Shown: one piece after another, positions 35,401 through 43,927 of the stretch
Position numbering within the stretch: the stretch's first letter is position 1
Layout: the number at the start of each line of letters is the position of its first letter
NCBI GenBank assembly: GCA_947168665.1
Contig: CAMVMX010000014.1
Location: 31,650 to 95,649 of the forward strand
Source: an uncultured Bacteroidales bacterium
GTDB taxonomy: Bacteria; Bacteroidota; Bacteroidia; Bacteroidales; P3
Reading direction: 5' to 3'
Length of the DNA: 64,000 nt
The notes under the pieces: generated by a model
Seen by the model: the letters and a program-made list of their open reading frames with translations, nothing else
What the model was told of the DNA's origin: nothing
Database searches by the model: none
Program-made: the position numbers and the translations under genes

Positions 35401-36960
35401 ATGAAAAAAGCCCTCATCACCTTAATAACGGCGATAGCAGCACTGACCGCCGCCGCACAGGACACCGCCCACTACCAATCCATCTTCGGCCACCTGTCCT
35501 CCTCCTGGCACGTGGCTCGTTTCATCCATTCCGACGGCCGTGGCGGCGCACGCACCACCGTCCTCTCCTACACTGCCGACTCCGCTCTCCACGCATCAGG
35601 ATGGCATCCCATCCTGGATGGTCCCGACACCGTGTTGTCGCTTTGGGAGTCCCCCGACCGCTCCCGCCTCTTCCTGCGCTACCCCGGCGACTCCACCGCC
35701 CACCTCCTCATGGACCTCAACCTCCTCCCGGGCGATACCCTCTACATCCCTTTCGCCGCTGGTCCCGACACATTGGCCATTGTGGACAACGTCTACCATT
35801 CGGGCGGACTGAAGCACATCCGCACCACCCTCGCTCTCCCTTTCAGCCCCTACGTCGGCATTGACTCCTCCGCCACCGCTCACAGTCACGACCTCCCTGT
35901 CCCACTCACCCTCATCGAAGGCGTCGGCCCCAGCTGGGGGCTGGACTTCTCACGGCAGAGCCTCGACTCCCTCCTCGCAGTCACACCCCTGCTGCTCTGC
36001 CACTTCCGCGACTCGGCAAGAACCTACCACCAAACCGTCGACACCGACTACCCCCGTCCAGACGGCTCACCCAACGACCCCTGCTCTGTTGAATACATCC
36101 GCTACAAGTCAGTATTCGGAAAGGAGTCAAGCGACTGGTACATATTAAAGGCTGACGGCGCAATAGACGCAGGACGGGCTTATACAAAAATATTCAACTA
36201 TTCATCAGACTCCTCCGAAACGGAAACACACCCCATAACCGTAAACGACGATACTATCTTGTTTTTACGAGAGAGCCACGACCGCTCCAAACTCTTCGGA
36301 CGTGAACATGGCGACAGCACGGAACACCTAATCATGAACCTCAATCTCCATCAAGGCGACACTTTCGTATTACACCACGCAGGATGGGAAACCGAATGCA
36401 CTGTCGACACCGTTTACTATGTCGACGGCATGAAATACATCAGCACCGACTTATTTTATCATTATCCAGACTACGCGTTTATCGATGAGTACGTCCTCCC
36501 TATGGTATTCATTGAGGGTATCGGCCCACGTTGTGGTTTTGAACACATTGTCCACGATAATGGTGGCTTTTACCCGGAAAGCGACGGCCATGGCTATACA
36601 TCAATACTCCTATGCTGTTACAAGGACGGACAGAAGGTTTATCATAACGACAATGTCAGTCGATTCGGACACCCGGACGACACCTGCATCATTCAATACC
36701 AGTGGCATCACATCGACACTATAGCCCCAGAGGGTATGGCACTCCGGCCAAACCCCGTATCAGATTTCTTGACAATCAACAACCTTCCCCAAAAACCATC
36801 AACCATTACCATCCAAGACTCCTACGGTCGCGCCTGGATGACTCTTACCCACACAGGGGAATCTGTCACTTTAAACCTTTCGCATCTGCCTCCACAGATA
36901 TACTTTATCACCATTTCGAACTTCACAAACACCCTTATAAAGAAAATAATCAAACTTTAG
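35401..36960 (+). CDS. Type IX-secreted protein with internal duplication and Por sorting tail
   Basis: A 519-aa exported protein with signal peptide MKKALITLITAIAALTAAAQ. Residues about 24-215 and 235-435 are two related modules. Each opens with a Y-x-S-(I/V)-F-G motif (YQSIFGHLSSSWH; YKSVFGKESSDWY). Each then shows a D-R-S-(R/K)-L-F motif, GDST-x-HL and an LIEG(V/I)GP or FIEGIGP block. The last 75 residues (GMALRPNPVSDFLTINNLPQ and on) form a Por-type C-terminal sorting domain for type IX secretion to the cell surface. No catalytic function is recognised. Its 5' end is copied at 37552. Confidence 0.8.
   Translation: MKKALITLITAIAALTAAAQDTAHYQSIFGHLSSSWHVARFIHSDGRGGARTTVLSYTADSALHASGWHPILDGPDTVLSLWESPDRSRLFLRYPGDSTAHLLMDLNLLPGDTLYIPFAAGPDTLAIVDNVYHSGGLKHIRTTLALPFSPYVGIDSSATAHSHDLPVPLTLIEGVGPSWGLDFSRQSLDSLLAVTPLLLCHFRDSARTYHQTVDTDYPRPDGSPNDPCSVEYIRYKSVFGKESSDWYILKADGAIDAGRAYTKIFNYSSDSSETETHPITVNDDTILFLRESHDRSKLFGREHGDSTEHLIMNLNLHQGDTFVLHHAGWETECTVDTVYYVDGMKYISTDLFYHYPDYAFIDEYVLPMVFIEGIGPRCGFEHIVHDNGGFYPESDGHGYTSILLCCYKDGQKVYHNDNVSRFGHPDDTCIIQYQWHHIDTIAPEGMALRPNPVSDFLTINNLPQKPSTITIQDSYGRAWMTLTHTGESVTLNLSHLPPQIYFITISNFTNTLIKKIIKL
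35476..35618 (+). repeat. Direct repeat copy A (143 bp)
   Basis: This is the 5' part of the secreted-protein gene. It matches 37552-37694 at 137 of 143 positions without gaps, at an offset of 2076 nt. Confidence 0.95.
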
Positions 36961-36961
36961 A

Positions 36962-37694
36962 ATGAAAAAAATATCTTTGCCATTATCCTGATATTGCAGT
37001 CAGTTTCTTGCATGTCGCAATCCGCAACAAATGCAAGGAATGGGTATTACTTCTGCCCCAATGGAACCATCCGAATGCTGATAGTATTTGCCGATGTCGA
37101 AAACGACCCATGCACCGATTCTATCCTCAGATGGTCCCCATTTCAATTACTTCCTTATAAAGATAGTTTAATTGACATAGCGACCTGCAGTAATATGCAA
37201 TATGGTATTTCCAGATTTTACCAACAAGCAAGTTTTGGCAGCCTTAATATTATTGGGGACTATTGCGACCAACTATTATCTTTTAATTACAGCTCTTTTA
37301 GCAACAATAACGAAACGCAACGGCTTTTAGTAGCACAAAAAATAGATTCCCTTTTTACAAATAACGTTACTACTATGCATGGGTTCAATGTATCTGACTT
37401 TGACAATTGGTCTTTCCCCTCAACATATTGCCCCCCAAAAAACATCTGTCCGACAATAACATAGACTTATTAGTTATCGTCTGGAGAAGAAACTATCTAT
37501 ACCGACAGGAATCCCTGACAGAAAACGAGTTCATCCTTCGAGACTTTCTAACAATCCATCTTCGGCCACCTGTCCTCCTCCTGGCACGTGTCTCGTTTCA
37601 TCCATTCCGACGGCCGTGGCGGCGCACGCACCACCCTCCTCTCCTACACTGCCGACTCCGCTCTTCACGCATCAGGATGGCGACCCATTCTGGA
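36962..37694 (+). pseudogene. Broken chimeric gene: frameshifted secreted-protein N-terminus joined to a copy of the upstream gene
   Basis: An ATG at 36962 is followed by seven A residues. With eight, the text would read as a signal peptide (NIFAIILILQSVSCMSQS) continuing into the open frame at 36994-37464 (NGTIRMLIVFADVENDPCTD and on), reminiscent of secreted metallopeptidase-like proteins. A second shift in the C6A6 run at 37431-37442 is needed to continue into DNNIDLLVIVWRRNYLYRQ. From 37552 the sequence becomes a 143-bp copy of the 5' part of the neighbouring secreted gene. The gene cannot be functional as written; sequencing error in the homopolymers is possible for the shifts but not for the chimera. 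Confidence 0.7.
37552..37694 (+). repeat. Direct repeat copy B (143 bp)
   Basis: This near-identical copy of 35476-35618 has six mismatches and encodes SRFIHSDGRGGARTTLLSYT. It is embedded in unrelated sequence on both sides. The 259 nt after it, up to mazG, hold no recognisable gene. Confidence 0.95.
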
Positions 37695-37901
37695 ATCATC
37701 AAGCTATCAACAGCAGCCTCCGCTTCCGGCAGACAGGGCGGAGAAGAACAACTACAGCCAGGAGCCGTCGCCCGCACCGAGGCGGGGCAGGCGGGCAACG
37801 ACGACACTCCTTACCCACTACGTTGCCAGTGTTTCTCTCCCATTTATCCACTGCTGAGGAAAAAAAGTAGAAACAAAATAGAAAAGAAAAAGAAACAAAA
37901 C

Positions 37902-37930
37902 AGAAAAGAAAAGCCTCTTGGCCGGGAGGC
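37902..37930 (-). terminator. Probable terminator of the rel-mazG operon
   Basis: On the minus strand GCCTC pairs with GAGGC across an 8-nt loop and is followed by TTTTCTTTTC. It lies 24 nt after the mazG stop. Confidence 0.55.
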
Positions 37931-37953
37931 AAATCGGTCTGTGATTTGCTGAT

Positions 37954-38652
37954 TCAGGTTGTCACTTTTGTGTCCTGCGGTTTTTCGGCTGCGCGCACTT
38001 TGTCCTGGAAGCGCTGGTTGGCACGGGCCAGGGCTGTGTCGGCGTTGATGCCGTGGTCGTGGGCCCAGTGGATGAGGTTGAACAGGAGTGTTCCGACGGT
38101 GTCCTCGTCGGGGGTGGCATTGCCGCCGAGGTTGAGCGGATCGGGGGTGTCGGCGGGCAGGGTGGGATCCACGCCGATGCCGGCGGCTTTCTCCTGCAGA
38201 CGGACGGCTTTGACCAGCGGGGGCAGACTGGCCGGCACCCCGTCGAGGACGGAGCGGCGTCCTTCGTGCATCTTGAGCTGCTCCCAGCTTTCGCCCTCGT
38301 AGGTGTCGGGGTGGAAAATGAAGGGGTGGCGGCTGATGAGTTTGTCGGTGATGGCGTTGAAGATGTCGGCGGGCGCGAAGCGGCCTTCCTCGTCGGCTAT
38401 CTTGGCGTAGAAGAGGAGGTGCATGAAGAGGTCGCCGAGTTCTTTTTTAAATTCGGCGTTGAGCGAGTCGGGGGAAGAGCCGTCGGGAGGGTCGGCGAGG
38501 CGGAGGATGGCTTCGCTGAGTTCGTAGGTTTCCTCGATGGTGAGGTAGCGCAGGCTTTGGATGGTCTGGACGCGGTCCCACGGGCATTGGCGGCGCAGGA
38601 TGTCGAGGGTGTGGCTGAGCCGCTGCAGGGCGTTGATGTCGGTCTGGTTCAT
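37954..38652 (-). CDS. mazG: MazG family nucleoside triphosphate pyrophosphohydrolase
   Basis: A 232-aa protein from the ATG at 38652; the frame is open much further upstream only because of composition. CPWDRVQTIQSLRYLTIEETYELSEAI is the MazG entry with its metal-binding EExxE, and KKELGDLFMHLLFYAKIADE supplies the ExxD motif. A second, less conserved half follows, as in E. coli MazG. It hydrolyses NTPs to NMP and pyrophosphate and is linked to stress and (p)ppGpp physiology. The ATG overlaps the stop of rel by 4 nt (ATGA), so its synthesis is tied to that of the ppGpp enzyme. Confidence 0.93.
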   Translation of the reverse strand: MNQTDINALQRLSHTLDILRRQCPWDRVQTIQSLRYLTIEETYELSEAILRLADPPDGSSPDSLNAEFKKELGDLFMHLLFYAKIADEEGRFAPADIFNAITDKLISRHPFIFHPDTYEGESWEQLKMHEGRRSVLDGVPASLPPLVKAVRLQEKAAGIGVDPTLPADTPDPLNLGGNATPDEDTVGTLLFNLIHWAHDHGINADTALARANQRFQDKVRAAEKPQDTKVTT

Positions 38653-40886
38653 ATACGGCGCACCTCCTCTATGCCTTCTATTTTCTCCAAGTTTTCGAGC
38701 AGGTGGTTGAGGTTGTCGAGGTTGAGGACGTAGAGCATGATGATGCCGCGCACGATGCCTTCGACGGCTTCGAGGGTGATGGCCCGCATGTTGAGGTCCA
38801 TCTCGCCGGTGACGATGGCGGTGATTTCCTGTAGGAGGCCTTTGCGGTCGATGGCAGTGAAGGCTATGCCGGAGAGGAGGGCCACGTGCTCGCCGGGGCG
38901 CCAGCGGGCGCGGACGATGCGGTTTTCGTGGTTGGCCATCTCGTCCATGGCCACTTTGCAGTTGGTGCGGTGGACCATGATTTTGCCGTCGGTGACGATG
39001 CCTACCACGTGGTCGCCCTGCACGGGTTTGCAGCAGGGCGCGGGTTCGGTAGAGTAGCGCTCGTATTCCTCGTCGAGGAGGAAGGACCGCTGGCTGCTGG
39101 CGGCGGCCTGGGGGGCGGGACGGATGGCAGTGCTGTCTTTGTCGAAGAGCGAGGTGTACTCGCCCATGAAGTAGGTGTTGTGGTTGGCGTTGACGCCTTT
39201 GCCGAAGCATTGGGCTATGTCGTTGCGGGTAGTGATGCCCATGGCCAGCTGGAAGTAGAGGTCGATGTCGCTGTTGAGGCCGAGGTAGCGCTTTATCTGG
39301 CCGATGGTGGCGGAGGTGTAGGGGAGGCCGAGGGAGCCGAGAATTTCCTGGAGCCTTGTCTTCCCCTCGTCGCGGTAGCCTTTGCGCTGGCTGCGCAGGT
39401 GGTCTTTGATGGCTTCGCGGGCGCGGGCGGTACGAACGAGGCCCAGCCACTCGTCGGAGGGGCGGGTTTTGCGGCTGGTGAGCACCTGCACCTGCTCGCC
39501 GGCGCGGAGGGTGTAGCCCACGGGCTCGACTTTGCCGTTCACTTTGGCCCCCATGCAGTGGAGGCCAAGATTGGTGTGGATGGCGAAGGCGAAATCGAGG
39601 ACGGTGGAGTGGGCAGGGAGTTTAATCATGTCGCCCTTGGGGGTGAAGAGGTATATCTCTTTGATGTAGAGCGTTTCTTTGAATTCCTCGACGAGGTCGA
39701 GGGCGCTCTTCTCGGTGTTTTCAAGGGTGCTGCGTATTTGCTGCAGCCAGAGTTCGACGGGGCTGTTTGCGATGTTCTCTTCGGGGTGGGCTTCTTTGTA
39801 GAGGAAGTGGGCGGCCATGCCTTTTTCGGCTATGACGTCCATGCGGGCGGTGCGTATCTGCACTTCGACCCACTGGCCGATGGGTGTCATGACGGTGGTT
39901 TGGAGCGACTCGTAGCCGTTGGTTTTGGGGGTGGTGATCCAGTCGCGGAAGCGGGTGGGGTCGGGCGGGAAGGCGGATGAGATGAGGGAGTAGACTTTGA
40001 AGCATTCGGATTTCTCGGCTTCGAGGGGTACGTCGAGGATGATGCGCATGGCGTATAGGTCGTAGATTTCGTCGAACTTGACCCCTTTGCGCTCCATCTT
40101 TTTCCAGCAGCTGTAGACGGACTTGATGCGGGTTTTGATGGTGTATTTGTAGCCGTTGGCATCGAGCATCCGGGTGACGCGCTTGGTGAAGCACTCTTTG
40201 AGGCGGTCCTCGGTGCCGGCGGTCTTGTTGATGAGGGCGGCTATTTCGTTGTACTTGTCGGGGTTGGTGTACTTCATCACCAATTCCTCGAGTTCGGTTT
40301 TGATGGAGTAGAGACCCAGCCGGTGGGCCAGGGGGATGTAGAGGTATTGAGTCTCGGACGAGATGGCCAGTTTTTTGGTGTCCTTCATGGCTCCGAGGGT
40401 GCGCATGTTGTGCAGACGGTCGCAGAGTTTGAGGAAGATGACGTAGGCGTCGTTGCACATGGAGAGGAGTATTTTGCGGTAGTTCTCGGCCTGTTTGGAC
40501 TCGGTGCCGGGCATCAGGAGGAAATCCTCTATCTTGGTCAGGCCGTCGACGATGACGGCCACCCGGTCGCCGAAAATGGTGCGGATTTGGTCGAGGGTGA
40601 TGTCGGTATCTTCCACCACGTCGTGCAGCAGGGCGCAGACTACGGCTATGGGGCCGAGTCCCACTTCCTGCACGGCGATGAGGGCCACGGCAAGGGGATG
40701 GAAGATGTAGGGCTCACCGGACTTGCGGCGGGTGCCGGAATGGGCTTTCTTGGCCAAGGAGAAAGCACGGAATATTTCATCCTCCTGTTTCTGGGTGAGG
40801 GGGGAGTTTTTGCGACAAGCGGCAATCAGCTCGTCGTATTTGGCTTGGATTTCTTGCTCTTCACGGGCCTCGTCAATCACATACAT
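38649..40886 (-). CDS. Bifunctional (p)ppGpp synthetase/hydrolase (Rel/SpoT)
   Basis: A 745-aa RSH protein. The HD hydrolase domain contains YIFHPLAVAL and ALLHDVVEDTD with the catalytic HDxxED intact. The synthetase domain contains KKMERKGVKFDEIYDLYAMR. A TGS domain follows (IYLFTPKGDMIKLPAHSTVL, then FAFAIHTNLG), then a zinc-finger/helical region and a C-terminal ACT domain (ITAIVTGEMDLNMRAITLEA). Both activities should work, so this is probably the organism's single long RSH enzyme of the stringent response. It overlaps mazG by 4 nt. Confidence 0.95.
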   Translation of the reverse strand: MYVIDEAREEQEIQAKYDELIAACRKNSPLTQKQEDEIFRAFSLAKKAHSGTRRKSGEPYIFHPLAVALIAVQEVGLGPIAVVCALLHDVVEDTDITLDQIRTIFGDRVAVIVDGLTKIEDFLLMPGTESKQAENYRKILLSMCNDAYVIFLKLCDRLHNMRTLGAMKDTKKLAISSETQYLYIPLAHRLGLYSIKTELEELVMKYTNPDKYNEIAALINKTAGTEDRLKECFTKRVTRMLDANGYKYTIKTRIKSVYSCWKKMERKGVKFDEIYDLYAMRIILDVPLEAEKSECFKVYSLISSAFPPDPTRFRDWITTPKTNGYESLQTTVMTPIGQWVEVQIRTARMDVIAEKGMAAHFLYKEAHPEENIANSPVELWLQQIRSTLENTEKSALDLVEEFKETLYIKEIYLFTPKGDMIKLPAHSTVLDFAFAIHTNLGLHCMGAKVNGKVEPVGYTLRAGEQVQVLTSRKTRPSDEWLGLVRTARAREAIKDHLRSQRKGYRDEGKTRLQEILGSLGLPYTSATIGQIKRYLGLNSDIDLYFQLAMGITTRNDIAQCFGKGVNANHNTYFMGEYTSLFDKDSTAIRPAPQAAASSQRSFLLDEEYERYSTEPAPCCKPVQGDHVVGIVTDGKIMVHRTNCKVAMDEMANHENRIVRARWRPGEHVALLSGIAFTAIDRKGLLQEITAIVTGEMDLNMRAITLEAVEGIVRGIIMLYVLNLDNLNHLLENLEKIEGIEEVRRI

Positions 40887-40910
40887 GGGCGAATGGAGTT
40901 ATATTCTTTA

Positions 40911-41474
40911 TCATGGAAACACCAAAAGGAACGAAAAAAAGGTGCTGAGTGTGACGCTCAGACCAACGGTAAGATAGATATCATGGAAGTCGGTGAGGAC
41001 TCCCAGCGAGCCGCTGTAGTAGCAGAATGAACCCATCCCCTGGGGCGAGCACATGCGGACTCCCGTTTCGAGCATGGGGCGCACTTCGCCGAAACGGCCA
41101 TCGGCACAGCGGATGCCCCCGTTGCCATAGAGATGCCAGTCGTGACGGCTCCACGGGCGCGAAAGGCGGTAGTCCACCTGGCCGGCAAGCCACAGATTGG
41201 CATAGCCGATATAGCCCGCCACACCGAAGCCCCAAAGTTCGGGGATGTAGGCATAGTCAAGCCCTACACCAAAATCGGACGACCCCGCGAGCAATTTCAG
41301 CTGGGCAAAATGTTCGCAGAAGGGGCTGCCAAAATAGCGGATGGGGTTGATTCGGGGGGACGAGTATTGCACGGTGTCGTAGGTGGCGGCGGCGGTGTCC
41401 ACCACATGCCTGCTCTGGGCGGCGGCCTGGCAGCAGGGGAGCAACAGGAGCAGGATGAGCGTCAGCTTTTTCAT
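40911..41474 (-). CDS. Secreted/outer-membrane protein of unknown function, coupled to recA
   Basis: A 187-aa protein from the ATG at 41474, which gives the signal peptide [20 protein letters not shown]. The mature part has alternating aromatic and Gly strands ([20 protein letters not shown], then [14 protein letters not shown]), suggesting a small beta-barrel or beta-sandwich outer-membrane protein. No family name is known to me. Its ATG overlaps the recA stop as ATGA, an odd coupling between a DNA-repair gene and an envelope protein. Confidence 0.7.
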   Translation of the reverse strand: MKKLTLILLLLLPCCQAAAQSRHVVDTAAATYDTVQYSSPRINPIRYFGSPFCEHFAQLKLLAGSSDFGVGLDYAYIPELWGFGVAGYIGYANLWLAGQVDYRLSRPWSRHDWHLYGNGGIRCADGRFGEVRPMLETGVRMCSPQGMGSFCYYSGSLGVLTDFHDIYLTVGLSVTLSTFFSFLLVFP

Positions 41475-42502
41475 TCCATATTGGCTTTCTCTTTCAGTTT
41501 GGCCCGGATTTTGGTTTCCAGCTCGTCGCACAGTTCGGGGTTGTCGCGCAGCACTTGTTTGAGGGCTTCGCGCCCCTGGGCCAGCTTGGTGTCGCCGTAG
41601 CTGAACCACGAGCCGCTTTTCTTGATAATCTCGTGTTCGACACCGAGGTCGATGATTTCACCCAGTTTGGAGATACCCTCACCGAACATGAGGTCGAACT
41701 CGCAAGTGCGGAACGGCGGGGCCACTTTATTCTTGACAATCTTCACTTTGACCCGGTTGCCAACGTTCTGGTCACCGTCCTTGATGGCTTGGATGCGGCG
41801 TATGTCGACACGCACTGAGGCATAGAATTTCAGGGCGTTGCCGCCGGTGGTGGTTTCGGGGTTGCCGAAAAGGACGCCTATTTTCTCGCGCAACTGGTTG
41901 ATGAAGATGCAGCAGCAGTTAGTCTTGCTGATGGTGGAGGTCAGCTTGCGCATGGCCTGGCTCATCAGTCTGGCCTGGAGGCCGACCTTCGAGTCGCCCA
42001 TCTCGCCGTCGATTTCGGCCTTGGGGGTAAGTGCGGCCACCGAGTCGACAACGATAATGTCGATCGCCCCGGAGCGGATCAGGTTGTCCGCTATCTCCAG
42101 CGCCTGTTCTCCATTGTCGGGCTGCGACACCAGAAGGTTGTCAATGTCCACTCCCAACTTCTTGGCATAGAAACTGTCAAAGGCGTGCTCGGCGTCGATA
42201 AAGGCGGCTATGCCGCCCCCTTTCTGACACTCAGCTATGGCATGGATGGCCAGAGTGGTTTTGCCCGACGACTCGGGGCCAAAAATCTCGATAATACGGC
42301 CTTTGGGGAATCCGCCCACACCGAGGGCCGCATCGAGGTTGATGCTGCCGGTGGAAATCACATCGACTTTGACCGACGCCTGGTCGCCCAATTTCATCAC
42401 TGAGCCCTTGCCGTAGTTTTTTTCAATCTTGTCAAGCGTACTTTGTAGAATCTTTAATTTTTCGAGTCTCTGAGCCTCGCTGTCAGTCATCTCTTTTGCC
42501 AT
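41471..42502 (-). CDS. recA: Recombinase RecA
   Basis: A 343-aa protein from the ATG at 42502 ([16 protein letters not shown]); the upstream MYI codons are discounted. Walker A GPESSGKT is at residues 75-82. [12 protein letters not shown] is the Walker B region, and [20 protein letters not shown] is the DNA-binding loop L2 area. The C-terminus is short and acidic. It catalyses homologous pairing and triggers the SOS response. A minus-strand promoter box lies about 60 nt upstream. No LexA-type box is evident there. Confidence 0.98.
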   Translation of the reverse strand: MAKEMTDSEAQRLEKLKILQSTLDKIEKNYGKGSVMKLGDQASVKVDVISTGSINLDAALGVGGFPKGRIIEIFGPESSGKTTLAIHAIAECQKGGGIAAFIDAEHAFDSFYAKKLGVDIDNLLVSQPDNGEQALEIADNLIRSGAIDIIVVDSVAALTPKAEIDGEMGDSKVGLQARLMSQAMRKLTSTISKTNCCCIFINQLREKIGVLFGNPETTTGGNALKFYASVRVDIRRIQAIKDGDQNVGNRVKVKIVKNKVAPPFRTCEFDLMFGEGISKLGEIIDLGVEHEIIKKSGSWFSYGDTKLAQGREALKQVLRDNPELCDELETKIRAKLKEKANME

Positions 42503-42560
42503 AATATACAATTGTTTACGGTGATGTTATATATAGGGTTAGAATATGCTTACCAAGTTA

Positions 42561-42568
42561 CAAATATA
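42561..42568 (-). promoter_or_regulatory. -7 promoter box for recA
   Basis: The plus strand reads CAAATATA, which is TATATTTG on the minus strand. It lies 58 nt upstream of the recA ATG. A TTCG 21 nt further upstream is a weak -33 match. Confidence 0.6.
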
Positions 42569-42608
42569 CAATTTTTTTTTGAAACCCCGCGAATAAAAAA
42601 AAAATGCG

Positions 42609-42616
42609 TATCTTTG
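42609..42616 (+). promoter_or_regulatory. -7 promoter box for the aminotransferase gene
   Basis: TATCTTTG is an exact consensus -7 element, 21 nt before the ATG at 42638. The nearest TTTG is 27 nt upstream, slightly too far. Confidence 0.65.
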
Positions 42617-42637
42617 CAACCCAAACAATAACAAATC

Positions 42638-43840
42638 ATGGAAATCCTTAGCAATAGAATCTTGAACATGGCCGAGAGCGAAACCCTCGCCATGACAGCC
42701 AAAGCCCGCGAGCTTAAAGCGCAGGGCAAAGATGTAATCAGCCTCTCTATAGGTGAACCCGACTTCAACACCCCCGAAACAGTCAAGGAGGCTGCCAAAC
42801 AGGCCATAGACGACAATTTCACCCACTATCCGCCCGTGCCCGGCTATGCCGACCTCCGCGAGGCAGTATGCATGAAGTTCAAACGCGACAACAACCTCGA
42901 CTTCAAGCCTGAGCAAATTGTCGTGTCAACAGGTGCCAAGCAGAGCATCTACCAGCTTGTGCAGTGCTTGGTCAATCCCGGCGACGAGGTCATTATCCCC
43001 ACCCCCTTCTGGGTGTCGTACAAAGAGATTGTCCGCGTGGCCGAAGGCAAATGCGTTTATGTCAAAACCAAAATCGAGAACGACTTTAAGGTAACTCCCG
43101 AACAACTCGAAGCCGCCATCACCCCCAAGACCAAACTCATCATGTTCTCCAGCCCCAGCAACCCCACCGGCATGCTCTACACCAAAGAGGAACTCAAAGG
43201 TATAGCCGATGTGGTGGCCCGCCATGAGAACCTGTTCATCATGGCCGATGAAATCTACGAACATATCAACTTCGTCGGCAAACACGAGAGCATTGCCCAG
43301 TTCGCCGAAATCAAAGACCGCGTCATCACTGTCAACGGTGTTGCCAAGGGCTTTGCCATGACGGGCTGGCGTATCGGCTTCATCGCCGCCCCGCTGGTCA
43401 TCGCCAAGGCCTGCAACAAACTGCAAGGCCAAGTCACCAGTGCCACATGCTCCATAGCCCAGAAGGCCACCGTCCGCGCCATGCAGATGGACCCCGCCAC
43501 CAGCGAGGACATCATCAACATGCGCAACATCTTCCGTCAGCGCCGCGACATGGTCTACAAACTCCTGTGCGACATTCCCGGCCTCAAAGTGCGTCTGCCG
43601 CAGGGCGCTTTCTACTTCTTCCCCGATGTCAGCTCCTACTACGGCAAGAGCTTCAACGGCAAGAAGATCGAAAACTCTACCGACATGGCCTTCTACCTCC
43701 TCAATGAGGCCAACGTAGCCACAGTCATGGGTTCCGCTTTCGGCGACGACACCTGCATCCGCCTCAGCTATGCCACCAGCGAAGAGCTCCTCCGCGAAGC
43801 CCTCCGCCGCATCAAAGAGGCACTGGCCAACTTGAAATAA
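42638..43840 (+). CDS. Class I/II aminotransferase (aspartate aminotransferase-like)
   Basis: A 400-aa PLP enzyme of fold type I, subgroup Ib. SIGEPDFNTP is the N-terminal substrate segment, SSPSNPTGML holds the conserved Asn, MADEIYEHI the Asp/Tyr pair, and GVAKGFAMTGWRIGF the Schiff-base Lys237. ADLREAVCMKFKRDNN precedes the cofactor site. It probably transfers amino groups between aspartate and 2-oxoglutarate. Related aromatic or alanine transaminases cannot be excluded. It is divergent from recA, with promoters back to back in 135 nt. Confidence 0.92.
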   Translation: MEILSNRILNMAESETLAMTAKARELKAQGKDVISLSIGEPDFNTPETVKEAAKQAIDDNFTHYPPVPGYADLREAVCMKFKRDNNLDFKPEQIVVSTGAKQSIYQLVQCLVNPGDEVIIPTPFWVSYKEIVRVAEGKCVYVKTKIENDFKVTPEQLEAAITPKTKLIMFSSPSNPTGMLYTKEELKGIADVVARHENLFIMADEIYEHINFVGKHESIAQFAEIKDRVITVNGVAKGFAMTGWRIGFIAAPLVIAKACNKLQGQVTSATCSIAQKATVRAMQMDPATSEDIINMRNIFRQRRDMVYKLLCDIPGLKVRLPQGAFYFFPDVSSYYGKSFNGKKIENSTDMAFYLLNEANVATVMGSAFGDDTCIRLSYATSEELLREALRRIKEALANLK

Positions 43841-43860
43841 ACCCCTTTCAGTCTAACCGC

Positions 43861-43901
43861 AGAATCCCCGTTCTCCTCACTGGGCAGTACGGGGATTCTT
43901 C
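43861..43901 (+). terminator. Terminator-like hairpin after the aminotransferase
   Basis: AGAATCCCCGT and ACGGGGATTCT form a perfect 11-bp stem with a 17-nt loop, followed by a short T/C stretch, 20 nt after the stop. Confidence 0.7.
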
Positions 43902-43927
43902 TATCAACAACCTTCAGTCCGCACACC

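Noticed and set aside
38653..39450. Upstream extension of the mazG frame
   Set aside because: The extension is Arg/Pro-rich and antiphase to rel. The ATG at 38652 with ATGA overlap gives a normal MazG.
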